From contig NZ_JAUYFU010000086.1 of NCBI RefSeq assembly GCF_030689645.1, positions 20,673-84,672 on the forward strand: a stretch of 64,000 nucleotides of DNA, in the 5' to 3' direction. This DNA is from Humidesulfovibrio sp. GTDB taxonomy: Bacteria; Desulfobacterota; Desulfovibrionia; Desulfovibrionales; Desulfovibrionaceae. The notes beneath the pieces are model-generated. The model ran no database searches. It was not told where the DNA came from and saw nothing but the letters and a program-made list of their open reading frames with translations. Of this stretch, positions 8,411 through 16,295 are shown in pieces. How positions within the stretch are numbered: the stretch's first letter is position 1; the number at the start of each line of letters is the position of its first letter. Made by a program: the position numbers and the translations under genes.

Positions 8411-9368
8411 TGTTCAGGCCCCGTTTGGCTTCGCGGGCAGCAACCAACTGCATTGCCATTTCCGGCAGGCGCTCCAGGTCTGGCTTGGCCACCTGCATGT
8501 CCGCGCCCACGCTGTCGCCCTTGTGGCGAAGCTCGTCGGTGATGATGGAAGAATAGAGGATCACGGGCACATCGCGCAGTATCGGATCGCGTTTGAGGAA
8601 CTTGGTGAGGCTGAAGCCGTCCATGAGGGGCATCTCGATGTCCGAGATGAGGATGTCCAGAAAGTCCGAGACTGGCCGGTTCTCTGCCTGGGCGCGGGCG
8701 GCCAGTTCACGCAGGGAGGTTTGGGCTTCTTGGCCGTTGCCCACCACTGTGGGCGTGATGCCGGAGCGCTCCAATGTTTTTTTGAGCATCAGGCGGATGG
8801 TGGCGGAGTCATCTGCCACCAGGGCCTTGAGTTCGCGCGGGGCCATGAACTCCGCCGGCGCGGTGAAGTCGATGTCGTCGGGTGAAAGGTCGGCGATGAT
8901 GGTTTCAAGGTCGAGGAGCTGTATGAAGTGCCCCTCGCGCTCCACGAGGCCGATGATGGCTTGGGTGCAGGCCTGGGGCATGTAGCCGCTCGGCGGGATT
9001 ACTTCCGGCCAGCCAACGCGGTGAATGCCAGTGACTCCGGAGACCACGAAGCCTGTGACGGTCTTGCTGAACTCGGTGACGATGATGTTGTCGCGTGGGG
9101 CTGCAGCCTTCTTGATGCCGAGCCATACAGAGAGGTCGATGACGGGCAGTATGTGGCTGCGCAACGGGATGAGGCCCCGGAAGCTGGGATGTGAGGCTCC
9201 TGGCTGGGGCTCCAGGTGCGGGCTCTCGATGACCTCCATGACCTTGGCGACGTTGACGCCGAAGGAGTGGCGTTGCTCGCCGTTGTTTTGGCCGGAATCG
9301 CCATCGATATGGAACTCAAGGATTTCCAGCTCGTTGGTGCCGGTTTCCAGCAGGATTCCGGTGTCCAT
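8403..9368 (-). CDS. cheV: CheV-type chemotaxis coupling protein (CheW-receiver)
   Basis: A 321-residue hybrid that links chemoreceptors to CheA and can be phosphorylated. Residues about 15-165 are a CheW domain (FGVNVAKVMEVIESP, GLIPLRSHILPVIDLSVWLG). Residues about 180-310 are a response-regulator receiver with the acidic pocket Asp186/Asp187 (VADDSAT), phospho-acceptor Asp243 (LISDIEMPLMDGFS) and Lys295 (VAKPD). I chose ATG 9368 for the GGGAG about 7 bases upstream; in-frame ATGs further up lack one. It overlaps the following Hpt gene. No receptor or CheA lies nearby. Confidence 0.93.
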   Translation of the reverse strand: MDTGILLETGTNELEILEFHIDGDSGQNNGEQRHSFGVNVAKVMEVIESPHLEPQPGASHPSFRGLIPLRSHILPVIDLSVWLGIKKAAAPRDNIIVTEFSKTVTGFVVSGVTGIHRVGWPEVIPPSGYMPQACTQAIIGLVEREGHFIQLLDLETIIADLSPDDIDFTAPAEFMAPRELKALVADDSATIRLMLKKTLERSGITPTVVGNGQEAQTSLRELAARAQAENRPVSDFLDILISDIEMPLMDGFSLTKFLKRDPILRDVPVILYSSIITDELRHKGDSVGADMQVAKPDLERLPEMAMQLVAAREAKRGLNNV

Positions 9369-9909
9369 GGTGGGCTCCCGTGTTGGGGTCATGAAGGTTG
9401 ATCTTGCAACTTTGTACGCTGCCCCAACGCAGCTGTAAAGCATCACGTCTGTCGCATAGGGGCACGTCCGCAGGCCTAACCAGACAGACAAGCAACCGGT
9501 GAGAAGGGCTTCGGAAGGGATGCCCAGGATCAACCTTGTTTCTGCGCTTGGCGGGTTCCGAAGCGCAGTGCCGATCATAGGCGCTGCGCAAGCTCGGCAG
9601 GCAGCGCGTTGGTTGGTGGGAGTATTTCAACTTTAGGTTCTCAATGTAATCTAGGCTGTGCGCTGCCTCGTCATGTTGAAAGTCAGGCTCTGGTATTTGC
9701 GCATGCAGTGGTTCTGCTACTTCTGTCTTTTTCCGCTAGAAAATATGCGATACCTGTATTGCTATTGTTTGTTTGTCGGTATACCTTGGCTTAACGCTCT
9801 GCCCTCCGGCTGGGTACGTGTCGCCAGCCCAGAGTCTTGGCGCCATGCTGGCGCTGGAACAGGGGATGTCACCACAGCATTGCATAACTTCAGAAAGGAG
9901 GAACAGGAT
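9369..9909. other. Non-coding gap upstream of the DUF2589-like cluster
   Basis: About 540 bases between the start of cheV (minus) and the first cluster gene (plus), so both promoters must lie here. An AT-rich patch at about 9719-9790 is the likely place for the cluster promoter, but no clean -35/-10 pair can be defended. No further gene seen. Confidence 0.5.
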
Positions 9910-10557
9910 ATGCCAGGCGATCTTGTGAACATGTCGGATCAATTCAAAGGCTTGCCCATGGGGGAGCTCATTGGGGGCCCCCTTAACGCAGCCTGTGAAG
10001 CTCAGGTCAAGCTGGCTCAGGCTACGGCAGACTTCATCAAAGTTATAGGCTTTCTGCCACCGGCGGACAAAGGCTCCACCGATCCCTACAGCGGCGGCAC
10101 GAGGACCGCGACTTTCAGGTTCAAGAGACCTGTGGACAATCCGGCAGTCAAGCCTGGGGAGCCTGGATCAACAATGGAAGAGGAGGTCGAACTCTGCGTG
10201 CCTCTTCTCGCCATCGTCAAGGTGCCCAATTTAAGCATCACGATGGTGGACGTGACCTTTGACATGGAGGTCAAATCCTCCTTCGCCTCAAAGGAATCCA
10301 CAGATACCGAAGCCTCGCTTGACGCCGAAATGTCCGTCGGATGGGGCTGCTTCAAAGCCACTGCGAAGATCCACGGATCCGTGGCGAGCCACAAGGAGAA
10401 CACCCGGTCCTCGGACAACTCGGCCAAGTATCACGTTTCTGTTCACGCCGAGGACAAGGGAATGCCTGAAGGCCTTGCCAGGGTGATGGACATTCTGCAG
10501 ACCGCGTGTGCCCCCAGGGCCATCGGCGCGGCGAAGCCGGTTGCGGCGCTGGCGTAG
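9910..10557 (+). CDS. DUF2589 family protein, cluster gene 1
   Basis: A 215-residue protein of the DUF2589 family, whose function is unknown. The N-terminus FKGLPMGELIGGPLNAACEA followed by QVKLAQATADFIKVIGF is the family's amphipathic helix. The middle block VPLLAIVKVPNLSITMVDVT then FDMEVKSSF is the hallmark beta segment. The C-terminal half is rich in Ser, Thr and Lys and is probably beta-stranded. There is no signal peptide or membrane segment. AAAGGAGG lies 9 bases before ATG 9910. It opens a seven-gene plus-strand cluster that holds two more proteins of the same build, which suggests a multi-subunit assembly (inference). Confidence 0.85.
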   Translation: MPGDLVNMSDQFKGLPMGELIGGPLNAACEAQVKLAQATADFIKVIGFLPPADKGSTDPYSGGTRTATFRFKRPVDNPAVKPGEPGSTMEEEVELCVPLLAIVKVPNLSITMVDVTFDMEVKSSFASKESTDTEASLDAEMSVGWGCFKATAKIHGSVASHKENTRSSDNSAKYHVSVHAEDKGMPEGLARVMDILQTACAPRAIGAAKPVAALA

Positions 10558-10666
10558 AGCCAGGGTATTGCGCTGATGAGTGGAGCCAGAGGCACCTGAC
10601 AACCCGAACGAGACACGGCCCGGGGGCGCTTTAAGGCGCACCCGGCGCCGTTGCAATAGAGGCGAA

Positions 10667-10924
10667 ATGTTCGACCTGACGGAAGTCAAATACGTTAAGC
10701 GCATCAAAGTGGGGAGTGATAACCCCGCGCGTATGTGCACGCCTGAAGAGATCGACGCCGCCACTGCGTTGCTCAACAGGTGTTTGAACGACACGCCAAA
10801 AGGGCACATCCTCGCCACCGAGAAGAGCTTCGCCGTATTGCAGATGGGGGAGCACCAGGTAGTGCTTCAGTGGATCGTCTACCATGTCGGGTTCCCGCGC
10901 AAGCCAATCTGGCTTGATGACTGA
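10667..10924 (+). CDS. Small conserved-looking protein, cluster gene 2
   Basis: An 85-residue protein I do not recognise. It starts MFDLTEVKYVKRIKV, has a helical CTPEEIDAATALLNRCLND, and ends in a compact basic-aromatic part (HILATEKSFAVLQMGEHQ, VVLQWIVYHVGFPRKPIWL) that could be a small beta fold. There is no signal peptide. AGAGGCG precedes ATG 10667 by about 5 bases. It lies between two DUF2589-like genes, 16 bases before the next start, so it is probably cotranscribed with them. Possibly an accessory or chaperone, but the sequence does not say. Confidence 0.6.
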   Translation: MFDLTEVKYVKRIKVGSDNPARMCTPEEIDAATALLNRCLNDTPKGHILATEKSFAVLQMGEHQVVLQWIVYHVGFPRKPIWLDD

Positions 10925-10940
10925 TTCTGCAGGAGGGCGC

Positions 10941-11588
10941 ATGGACAATAGGGCAACCTTTGACGACCTGCTTCAGGCGCTTCAGTCGTCTCTTGTCGCT
11001 GCACAGAGCACGCTTCGCAGGCGGCATGAGGAGGCGCTGCGCAACCTGAAGGGAGCTTCAGGGGTCGATGATTCGCTGGCACCTGTCTTTACCTTCTCCA
11101 TCCCGCAGATGGGTGGCGATGCAAACAAGTATGATCAGTTTACATTGCCGGTTTCGAGTTTTCACCAGCCTTGCCGTCCAAATATCTCAAGATTGACGCT
11201 GTCGTTTGGATGCGAGCTTCAGGAACATAGTCTTTTTGGGTCAAAACAAGGCTGCTCTCTGGTCATAGTGGATAAACCCGACGGAGCGTGGGGGCGCATG
11301 CAGCCGCAGAGAATGCAGATTGTCTTTTACGGAACCGAGGATCCTGTCGGCCAAGTGATGGTCAACGGTGAGCTGTTTGTCGATATCCCCAGCTTGAAGA
11401 CGGCATTGGTTCGCCCTGCCAGCATTGAACAGAAGTGGCTTGTGTTTTCGTGGCTGCTTCGCTTGTTGCGCTGTCTTTGGCCATCACGCGGTTTCACCAT
11501 GACCCCGGAGCAGTCCAGGCGGATCAAGGAAATTATGAAGCAGGACAGGGCCGAATCGTTCCTTGAAGATGAACTTGCGGTATTGTAG
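10941..11588 (+). CDS. DUF2589-like protein, cluster gene 3
   Basis: A 215-residue protein with the same build as cluster gene 1, though more diverged. The N-terminal helix FDDLLQALQSSLVAAQSTL has the same Leu-x-x-Leu and Ala-Gln pattern, followed by a charged HEEALRNL. The middle block LPVSSFHQPCRPNISRLTLS then FGCEL aligns with VPLLAIVKVPNLSITMVDVT of gene 1. The C-terminus adds a WLVFSWLLRLLRCLW hydrophobic patch and a basic-acidic helix (EQSRRIKEIMKQDRAESFL). AGGAGGG lies 4 bases before ATG 10941. Family membership is inferred from motif order rather than close similarity. Confidence 0.6.
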   Translation: MDNRATFDDLLQALQSSLVAAQSTLRRRHEEALRNLKGASGVDDSLAPVFTFSIPQMGGDANKYDQFTLPVSSFHQPCRPNISRLTLSFGCELQEHSLFGSKQGCSLVIVDKPDGAWGRMQPQRMQIVFYGTEDPVGQVMVNGELFVDIPSLKTALVRPASIEQKWLVFSWLLRLLRCLWPSRGFTMTPEQSRRIKEIMKQDRAESFLEDELAVL

Positions 11589-11622
11589 CCAGCAAACCAA
11601 CCATACCATATGGAGGAGCTTC

Positions 11623-12066
11623 ATGAAGAGGCATAGTATCCTTTTGGGCTTGATTACTGTTCTCGCCGCCATCACGATCATTGCGTCCTCGGCTTCGATT
11701 GGATCAAAGTGTTACGCGGGCGTGGGGAACTCCAAAGAATCAAGCAGCAGCTTCGAGGGTGTCTGGTCTGGCGTGACTGCTGGCGAAACGGGGTCGGCCA
11801 TCACGCTGACGCTTCAGCCCGCAACGCAAACGTTGCGCTATGGAAGTCCGCGGGGCTGCGTGCTGACGCTGAACGATCCGGTCGACGTAGGCCAAGGCGT
11901 GCTGCGCTATTCCATCACCAAGTCAACAGGCGGGTACTGCAACAAGTACGACCAGGGCAAGCTTGTGTTGAAGACTGGTGGAGTTCCTGATGCATTGCGC
12001 TACGAAGTGATTGGCACGGACAAGAAGAACGCGGAGCAGGGGGATTTGAAGCGGAGTGGAAGATAG
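11623..12066 (+). CDS. Secreted protein of unknown function, cluster gene 4
   Basis: A 147-residue exported protein. Residues 1 to about 25 are a signal peptide (MKRHSILLGLITVLAAITII, then ASSAS). The mature part has FEGVWSGVTAGETGSAITLT and GGYCNKYDQGKLVLKTGG, a pattern of short beta strands with a few Cys residues, seen in small periplasmic or extracellular beta proteins. I recognise no family. GGAGGAG lies about 4 bases before ATG 11623. It is the only cluster member with a clear export signal, which points to action outside the cytoplasm for at least part of the system. Confidence 0.6.
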   Translation: MKRHSILLGLITVLAAITIIASSASIGSKCYAGVGNSKESSSSFEGVWSGVTAGETGSAITLTLQPATQTLRYGSPRGCVLTLNDPVDVGQGVLRYSITKSTGGYCNKYDQGKLVLKTGGVPDALRYEVIGTDKKNAEQGDLKRSGR

Positions 12067-12147
12067 CCCGGAGCGCCAGGGCCGGGCGATCAGATTGATC
12101 CAGACGAAGCTTCCAGGTCGGGGTCCAACGAAAAGACAGGAGAAGGC

Positions 12148-12657
12148 ATGGCCAGCAACATACAACTGAACGATCTGATCGAGGCGTTGGCCGGAGCGGT
12201 CATAGAAGCCCAAGATAGCATTGAGCAGCATCAGATCTCTAATTTGCTGGGATATTTCGATGAAAACAATCGGCCCAAAAGCTTGGTTGTGAGGCTGCCG
12301 TCGATCCACCCCCAGGCCGAGGAGGGGTCGGAGGACTTGTACCGTGCACCGCTGCTGCCTCTTGTGTCTTCAAATATGCTGAAAATAAAAGATGTTGAGA
12401 TAACTTTCGATGTGGACCTCGGTCAGTTCACCGAAGAGCCAGCCCCAGACCCCAAGCGGGTTGACTCGGGCGGTCAGGATGATGAGGCCTCGCGGAAAGG
12501 CATCTTCGTCGATATTGCTGGCAGCAAGCAGAGCAAGTCCGGCAGCATCCACGTCGTTTTGCGCGTGGAAAGCACGGAGCCGACGGACGGCGCCTCCAGG
12601 CTCATGAATCATTTGTCGCAAACCCAGGGCGTTTACAAAACGTTCAAGGCGGATTGA
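12148..12657 (+). CDS. DUF2589-like protein, cluster gene 5
   Basis: A 169-residue protein, the shortest of the three DUF2589-like members. The helix IQLNDLIEALAGAVIEAQDS matches the N-terminus of genes 1 and 3 (Leu-Ile, Ala-Gln). APLLPLVSSNMLKIKDVEIT then FDVDL matches the hallmark block of gene 1 closely. An acidic, Pro-rich linker (EEPAPDPKRVDSGGQDDE) follows, then a beta-rich end (KSGSIHVVLRVES). There is no export signal. AGGAGAAGG precedes ATG 12148. Confidence 0.7.
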   Translation: MASNIQLNDLIEALAGAVIEAQDSIEQHQISNLLGYFDENNRPKSLVVRLPSIHPQAEEGSEDLYRAPLLPLVSSNMLKIKDVEITFDVDLGQFTEEPAPDPKRVDSGGQDDEASRKGIFVDIAGSKQSKSGSIHVVLRVESTEPTDGASRLMNHLSQTQGVYKTFKAD

Positions 12658-12726
12658 GGCAATAACGGCAGCGTTCGGCAGATTTGAAACGTGCAACAAA
12701 ACTCATGAAATGAAGGCGGCAAACCT

Positions 12727-13686
12727 ATGGCTGTGTTTGCGGTTGGCTCGAATGGCAACGAGGTTGGACTGATACAGCGGGCGCTCAAGGACGCGGGGCT
12801 TTTCGCCGGCTCGGTGGACGGGTTGTTTGGGCCTCAGACTGAATCGGCGGTGAAGGTCTTTCAAGCACAGGTGGGCTTGCAGGCGGACGGCAAGGTCGGA
12901 CCTGCCACCTGGGCGAAGTTGTTTCCTACGTCCACAGCGCAACCACAGGTGCCTTCGGGCGATCTTACCACGCGCTGCTTGGCGCTTACCGGATCATTCG
13001 AGACGAGCCGCCTTGCCCCGGACTGCTTTGCAGGGTTGACCGGCAACTTTGACGGTCAGGGCCTGAGCTTCGGGGCGCTCCAGTGGAACTTCGGGCAAGG
13101 GACGCTCCAGCCGTTGCTCAAAGAGATGCTCTCTGATCACCCGGAGGTTGCGTCTTCGATTTTTGGAAGCAACCTTGCTGCTTTGCAGGGGGCGATAAAC
13201 GGGAGCAAGGACGCTGCGGTCGCCTTCGCCGTTTCAATCCAGGATCCGGCCAAGAAGGTAATCGCCAATCCTTGGAGGCAGATGTTTCAGACTCTTGGGC
13301 TCACGCCGGAGTTTCAAGCCATAGAGGTCAAGGGGGCTGCGGACTACTACGGCAGGGGCCTTCGGCTCTGCCAAGCGTACGGGCTCTGGAGCGAAAGGGG
13401 CAGGGCGCTGATGTTCGACATCAGCGTGCAGAACGGGAGCATTTCCGACAGCACCAAAGGGTTGATCTTGGCGGACTTCGGAAAACTTGATCCTTCGCTT
13501 TCGCCGGAGCAGGCCGAGCTTGCGAAAATGCGGATTGTGGCGAACCGACGGGCCGAGGCCGCAAATCCTAAGTTTGTGGAGGACGTGCGGACCCGCAAAC
13601 TTTGCATCGCCGAAGGCAAGGGGACTGTTCATGGCCTGGTTTACGATCTTGAAGCACAGTTCGGACTGGCGCTGCGCAAAGCCTAA
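12727..13686 (+). CDS. Peptidoglycan-binding protein with lysozyme/chitosanase-like C-terminus, cluster gene 6
   Basis: A 319-residue protein with two parts. Residues about 5-68 are a PG_binding_1 domain (GSNGNEVGLIQRALKDAGLF, then DGLFGPQTESAVKVFQAQVG and ADGKVGPATWAKLF). Residues about 78-319 resemble lysozyme-superfamily enzymes of the GH46 chitosanase type: a Glu in LTGSFETSR could be the acid, followed by GNFDGQGLSFGALQWNFGQG and later RALMFDISVQNGSI. That assignment is by pattern only. There is no signal peptide, so export would need lysis or a dedicated machine. It sits between DUF2589-like gene 5 and gene 7. Confidence 0.75.
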   Translation: MAVFAVGSNGNEVGLIQRALKDAGLFAGSVDGLFGPQTESAVKVFQAQVGLQADGKVGPATWAKLFPTSTAQPQVPSGDLTTRCLALTGSFETSRLAPDCFAGLTGNFDGQGLSFGALQWNFGQGTLQPLLKEMLSDHPEVASSIFGSNLAALQGAINGSKDAAVAFAVSIQDPAKKVIANPWRQMFQTLGLTPEFQAIEVKGAADYYGRGLRLCQAYGLWSERGRALMFDISVQNGSISDSTKGLILADFGKLDPSLSPEQAELAKMRIVANRRAEAANPKFVEDVRTRKLCIAEGKGTVHGLVYDLEAQFGLALRKA

Positions 13687-13789
13687 TGTCCTGGTTTTGC
13701 ACGTTTGCCTTTCACTGCTCAAGCAGTCGGACCATTCATATTGCTGCCGCCTCTGACAGTGGCGCGGCTAAACCGTGAGGAGCTGCAAA

Positions 13790-14464
13790 ATGCCGAATTA
13801 CAGAGCCAAGCAATCGTACACAGTGGGCAAGTTCCAGATGGATTTGTACCCATACGTCGCTGAACCGGAGAACCGTTTCGAACAAGGGAGCGCGCTTCAG
13901 TATGGGGCGGACTTCAAGGTGCGCTTCAGCAGACTGGGAACGCATTCCGACAAGCTCGGTCTGGTGCAGCTTATTTTTCCACAAACGCAAATCTTTCCAG
14001 CAACCGTCGTGGGTGCCTGGAACGTCGACAAGCATGCCCTGGCCGTGGCCCCCATTACGATGGGGCAGTGTCTCTACGGCGATGATGAGCATCTTGTCGG
14101 TGTACACTCCGCCTACTACAATGGCGAGCACATGCGCAGCGTCGCGGAGAACGAATGCTGGCTCATCGACACGCCGCGTGAAATCAACGCCCGCTTCGCC
14201 GCAGGCGTTTTCTCCGGCGTAACCAACACCAAATTCGCCAATTATGTGGTGGAGCTGAGCAACAAGGACGGCGTCATCTTCAATCAGGGCGTGGTTTGGG
14301 GTTATTCGGTCGTTCAGAACGCAATCAACCCAGCCGTTTTCGACTTCCTTGTACAGGAACCTCGGGAGGTTCTGTTGCTGAAGACAGCGGAACATCGGAC
14401 GGCAATGGCGACCTTCCTTGGCATCACGGAAACGGCCCTCAAAGGCTTCATCTCCGGGGGCTGA
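13790..14464 (+). CDS. Protein of unknown function, last gene of the DUF2589-like cluster
   Basis: A 224-residue protein that I do not recognise. It has no signal peptide or membrane segment. A mixed sequence with many aromatics and blocks such as YRAKQSYTVGKFQMDLYPYV, LGLVQLIFPQTQIFPATVVG and NECWLIDTPREINARFAAGV suggests a folded globular enzyme or toxin-like domain. AGGAG (13778-13782) lies 7 bases before ATG 13790; an in-frame GTG at 13775 overlaps that site and is rejected. It closes the plus-strand cluster. An effector or structural role is open. Confidence 0.6.
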   Translation: MPNYRAKQSYTVGKFQMDLYPYVAEPENRFEQGSALQYGADFKVRFSRLGTHSDKLGLVQLIFPQTQIFPATVVGAWNVDKHALAVAPITMGQCLYGDDEHLVGVHSAYYNGEHMRSVAENECWLIDTPREINARFAAGVFSGVTNTKFANYVVELSNKDGVIFNQGVVWGYSVVQNAINPAVFDFLVQEPREVLLLKTAEHRTAMATFLGITETALKGFISGG

Positions 14465-14580
14465 GTCGTCCAGCGTCAACGTTGGTGTCGGCATGTGCTG
14501 GCGGCAGTGCGATTGCTCCTGAGCCGGTCCATTGCGAGCGGCGCCCCTTCTAGAGCAATTAGCCCAGGCGGTCAGTTGCG
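14465..14580. other. Gap after the DUF2589-like cluster
   Basis: Between the end of the cluster (plus strand) and the terminator of the Mla operon (minus strand). No gene seen. ATTGCTC (about 14513-14519) can pair with GAGCAAT (about 14554-14560) across a long loop, too loose to call a terminator. The bases 14619-14760 up to the lipoprotein gene are likewise empty. Confidence 0.4.
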
Positions 14581-14618
14581 CGAAAAAGCAAAGCCCCGGT
14601 ATGACGCCGGGGCCTTGC
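14581..14618 (-). terminator. Intrinsic terminator of the Mla-type operon
   Basis: On the minus strand, GCAAGG-CCCCGG and CCGGGGC-TTTGC pair (7-bp core 14593-14599 with 14607-14613, plus GCAA/TTGC beyond one mismatch), followed by TTTTTCG. It lies about 140 bases after the last gene of the operon. Confidence 0.75.
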
Positions 14619-14760
14619 TCTTGCTATTCACATTGCCGTAGCGGGGCTTTGGTCATCACATTCCCCGGAGAGCGGCGCTCTTCAGGGGGACTGGCGGAAG
14701 CGTCAACACTGCCGAGGCGAGGGAGGGCATCCGTCTTTGCGTGCGCTGCCGCATGACTGG

Positions 14761-15393
14761 CTATTTGTTCTTCAGCTTGATTGCCCCGAGGCCGTTCACT
14801 CCCGTGGCGATGTCTTGGGCCAGCTTCCCGACCAGCATGCTCTGCGCTTCCACCAGCGACTCGTAGGTGGAGCCTGCGCTTTGCCGGTAATCGGCCCGGC
14901 CTCGGTTCAAGGTCCGGCTCTCGTGGTCGCGGATGTTCCACCAGGCCACCAGAACCGCCTCGCCGCCCAAGGCGCCGTCAAAGCGCACAACATCCACAAT
15001 CACCCGCGCATCGGCGTCCTCTTCAGCCCGTCCGGGGACCACCATGGCTGAACCTGCGGCAAGACGGGCAACGTCCTCGGCGAGGATTCTGGTCAAGCTC
15101 TGGTCCAGCGGTTCGGCCCAGCGGTCGAACTCGGCCAGGGAGACGCGCACGCCTTTGCTGCGGCTCACGATTTGGGGCCGGTCCAAATACTGGGCCACGT
15201 AGACTGGCCCCATTGCGATCACCGGTTTTTTGCCGCCGTCCGCCTTGGCGGAGGGAGCCGGGCGCGCTTCCTGCGACGGGGCCAACACATAGAAGGATGA
15301 GGACGCGCTATTGCCGGCGATGCACCCGGTCAGCCCCAGCGAGAGCGCCGTCAGGGCAAGCAGTCCAAAGGCGCGAAGCAAAGTGGCGTTCAT
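14761..15393 (-). CDS. ABC-type transport auxiliary lipoprotein, PqiC family
   Basis: A 210-residue outer-membrane or periplasmic lipoprotein of the PqiC/DUF330 family, which serves MCE-type lipid transporters. Its signal sequence ends in LGLTGC (Cys24). The mature protein begins with a Ser/Ala-rich linker, and then SSSFYVLAP, the family's opening strand. IAMGPVYVAQYLDRPQIVSR and LAEFDRWAEPLDQSLTRILA are typical, the latter very diagnostic. Its start overlaps the stop of the MlaD-like gene by one base (TAATG), so translation is coupled. It takes the place of the MlaC/MlaA side of the E. coli system in this operon. Confidence 0.9.
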   Translation of the reverse strand: MNATLLRAFGLLALTALSLGLTGCIAGNSASSSFYVLAPSQEARPAPSAKADGGKKPVIAMGPVYVAQYLDRPQIVSRSKGVRVSLAEFDRWAEPLDQSLTRILAEDVARLAAGSAMVVPGRAEEDADARVIVDVVRFDGALGGEAVLVAWWNIRDHESRTLNRGRADYRQSAGSTYESLVEAQSMLVGKLAQDIATGVNGLGAIKLKNK

Positions 15394-16295
15394 TAGCGGT
15401 ATTCTCCTTTCCCCTTGATCAGGGCCTCGGGGTGGCGCTCCATGTAATCGGCCATGATGCGCAGGGCGCGGGCCGCATTGCTCAACTCGTTGATGGCTTT
15501 TCTCAGGTCCGTCATGGTCTGGGAGTCCGGGGCCACTACGTTGTCCGCGTGCTTGAGAACGCGCTCCGCGCTGGCGGCAGCTCCTGAGATGGAGGTCATC
15601 GCCTTTTCCAGCGAGTTCCCAACCGGGGTCACCTGGGTGTTGATGCCGCGCGCCAGCACTTGCAGCTCGCGCAGGGTACCGTTGAGTTCGGTGGCCGTAT
15701 TGGCCAGAACCGGCGAGTTGATGACCTTGTTCAGGCCTTCCACCGCTTGCAGCACCTGCCCCATGATCTGTTCAATCGGGATATTTTGGAGTGTTCTTGA
15801 AAGCTTGTCCATCGGAGAGGCCAGGGTGGGGATCTCGCGTTCATGGCTCTTGCCCCGCATGCGAAGCTCGGAGCCCGGGTGCAGGTCCAGTTCGATCATG
15901 AGCTGGCCGGTGACGAAGCTTTGCAGGCCAAGCTGGGCGCGCAGGCCGTTTTCGATCAGCTTGCTCACCATCTCCCCTCTGTTCACCGATTTGCGCCATT
16001 CCTCGGGCACCAGGATCTTGCTGCGGTCGATTTCCACCTCCACCGGGATGATGAAGCTCAGCGTTCTGGGATCGCCAATGAGCGTTATCTTGGTCACCGA
16101 GCCCACCTCCACGCCGCGGAAAACGACAGGCGCGCCAAGGTTGAGCCCCTTCACCGAGCCGTCGAAGTAGAGCACGTATGCATCCGGGGTTCGGAAGAGC
16201 CGGCCGGAGCCAAGCAGCAGAATGGCTCCCACCAGCAGGCCCAGCGCCCCCAGTACGAAGGCGCCCACCACTGTTTTGTTTGCCTGAATGCTCAT
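15393..16295 (-). CDS. mlaD: MlaD-like MCE domain protein
   Basis: A 300-residue membrane-anchored MCE protein that forms the lipid-binding ring of the transporter. One N-terminal helix (VGAFVLGALGLLVGAILLLG, about 9-30) anchors it, and residues about 38-115 are the MCE domain (LYFDGSVKGLNLGAPVVFRG, VEVGSVTKITLIGD). The long helical C-terminus (about 180-300) can extend toward the outer membrane. Its ATG overlaps the stop of the ATPase gene by 4 bases (ATGA). Acts with the ATPase, permease and lipoprotein of the same operon. Confidence 0.93.
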   Translation of the reverse strand: MSIQANKTVVGAFVLGALGLLVGAILLLGSGRLFRTPDAYVLYFDGSVKGLNLGAPVVFRGVEVGSVTKITLIGDPRTLSFIIPVEVEIDRSKILVPEEWRKSVNRGEMVSKLIENGLRAQLGLQSFVTGQLMIELDLHPGSELRMRGKSHEREIPTLASPMDKLSRTLQNIPIEQIMGQVLQAVEGLNKVINSPVLANTATELNGTLRELQVLARGINTQVTPVGNSLEKAMTSISGAAASAERVLKHADNVVAPDSQTMTDLRKAINELSNAARALRIMADYMERHPEALIKGKGEYR

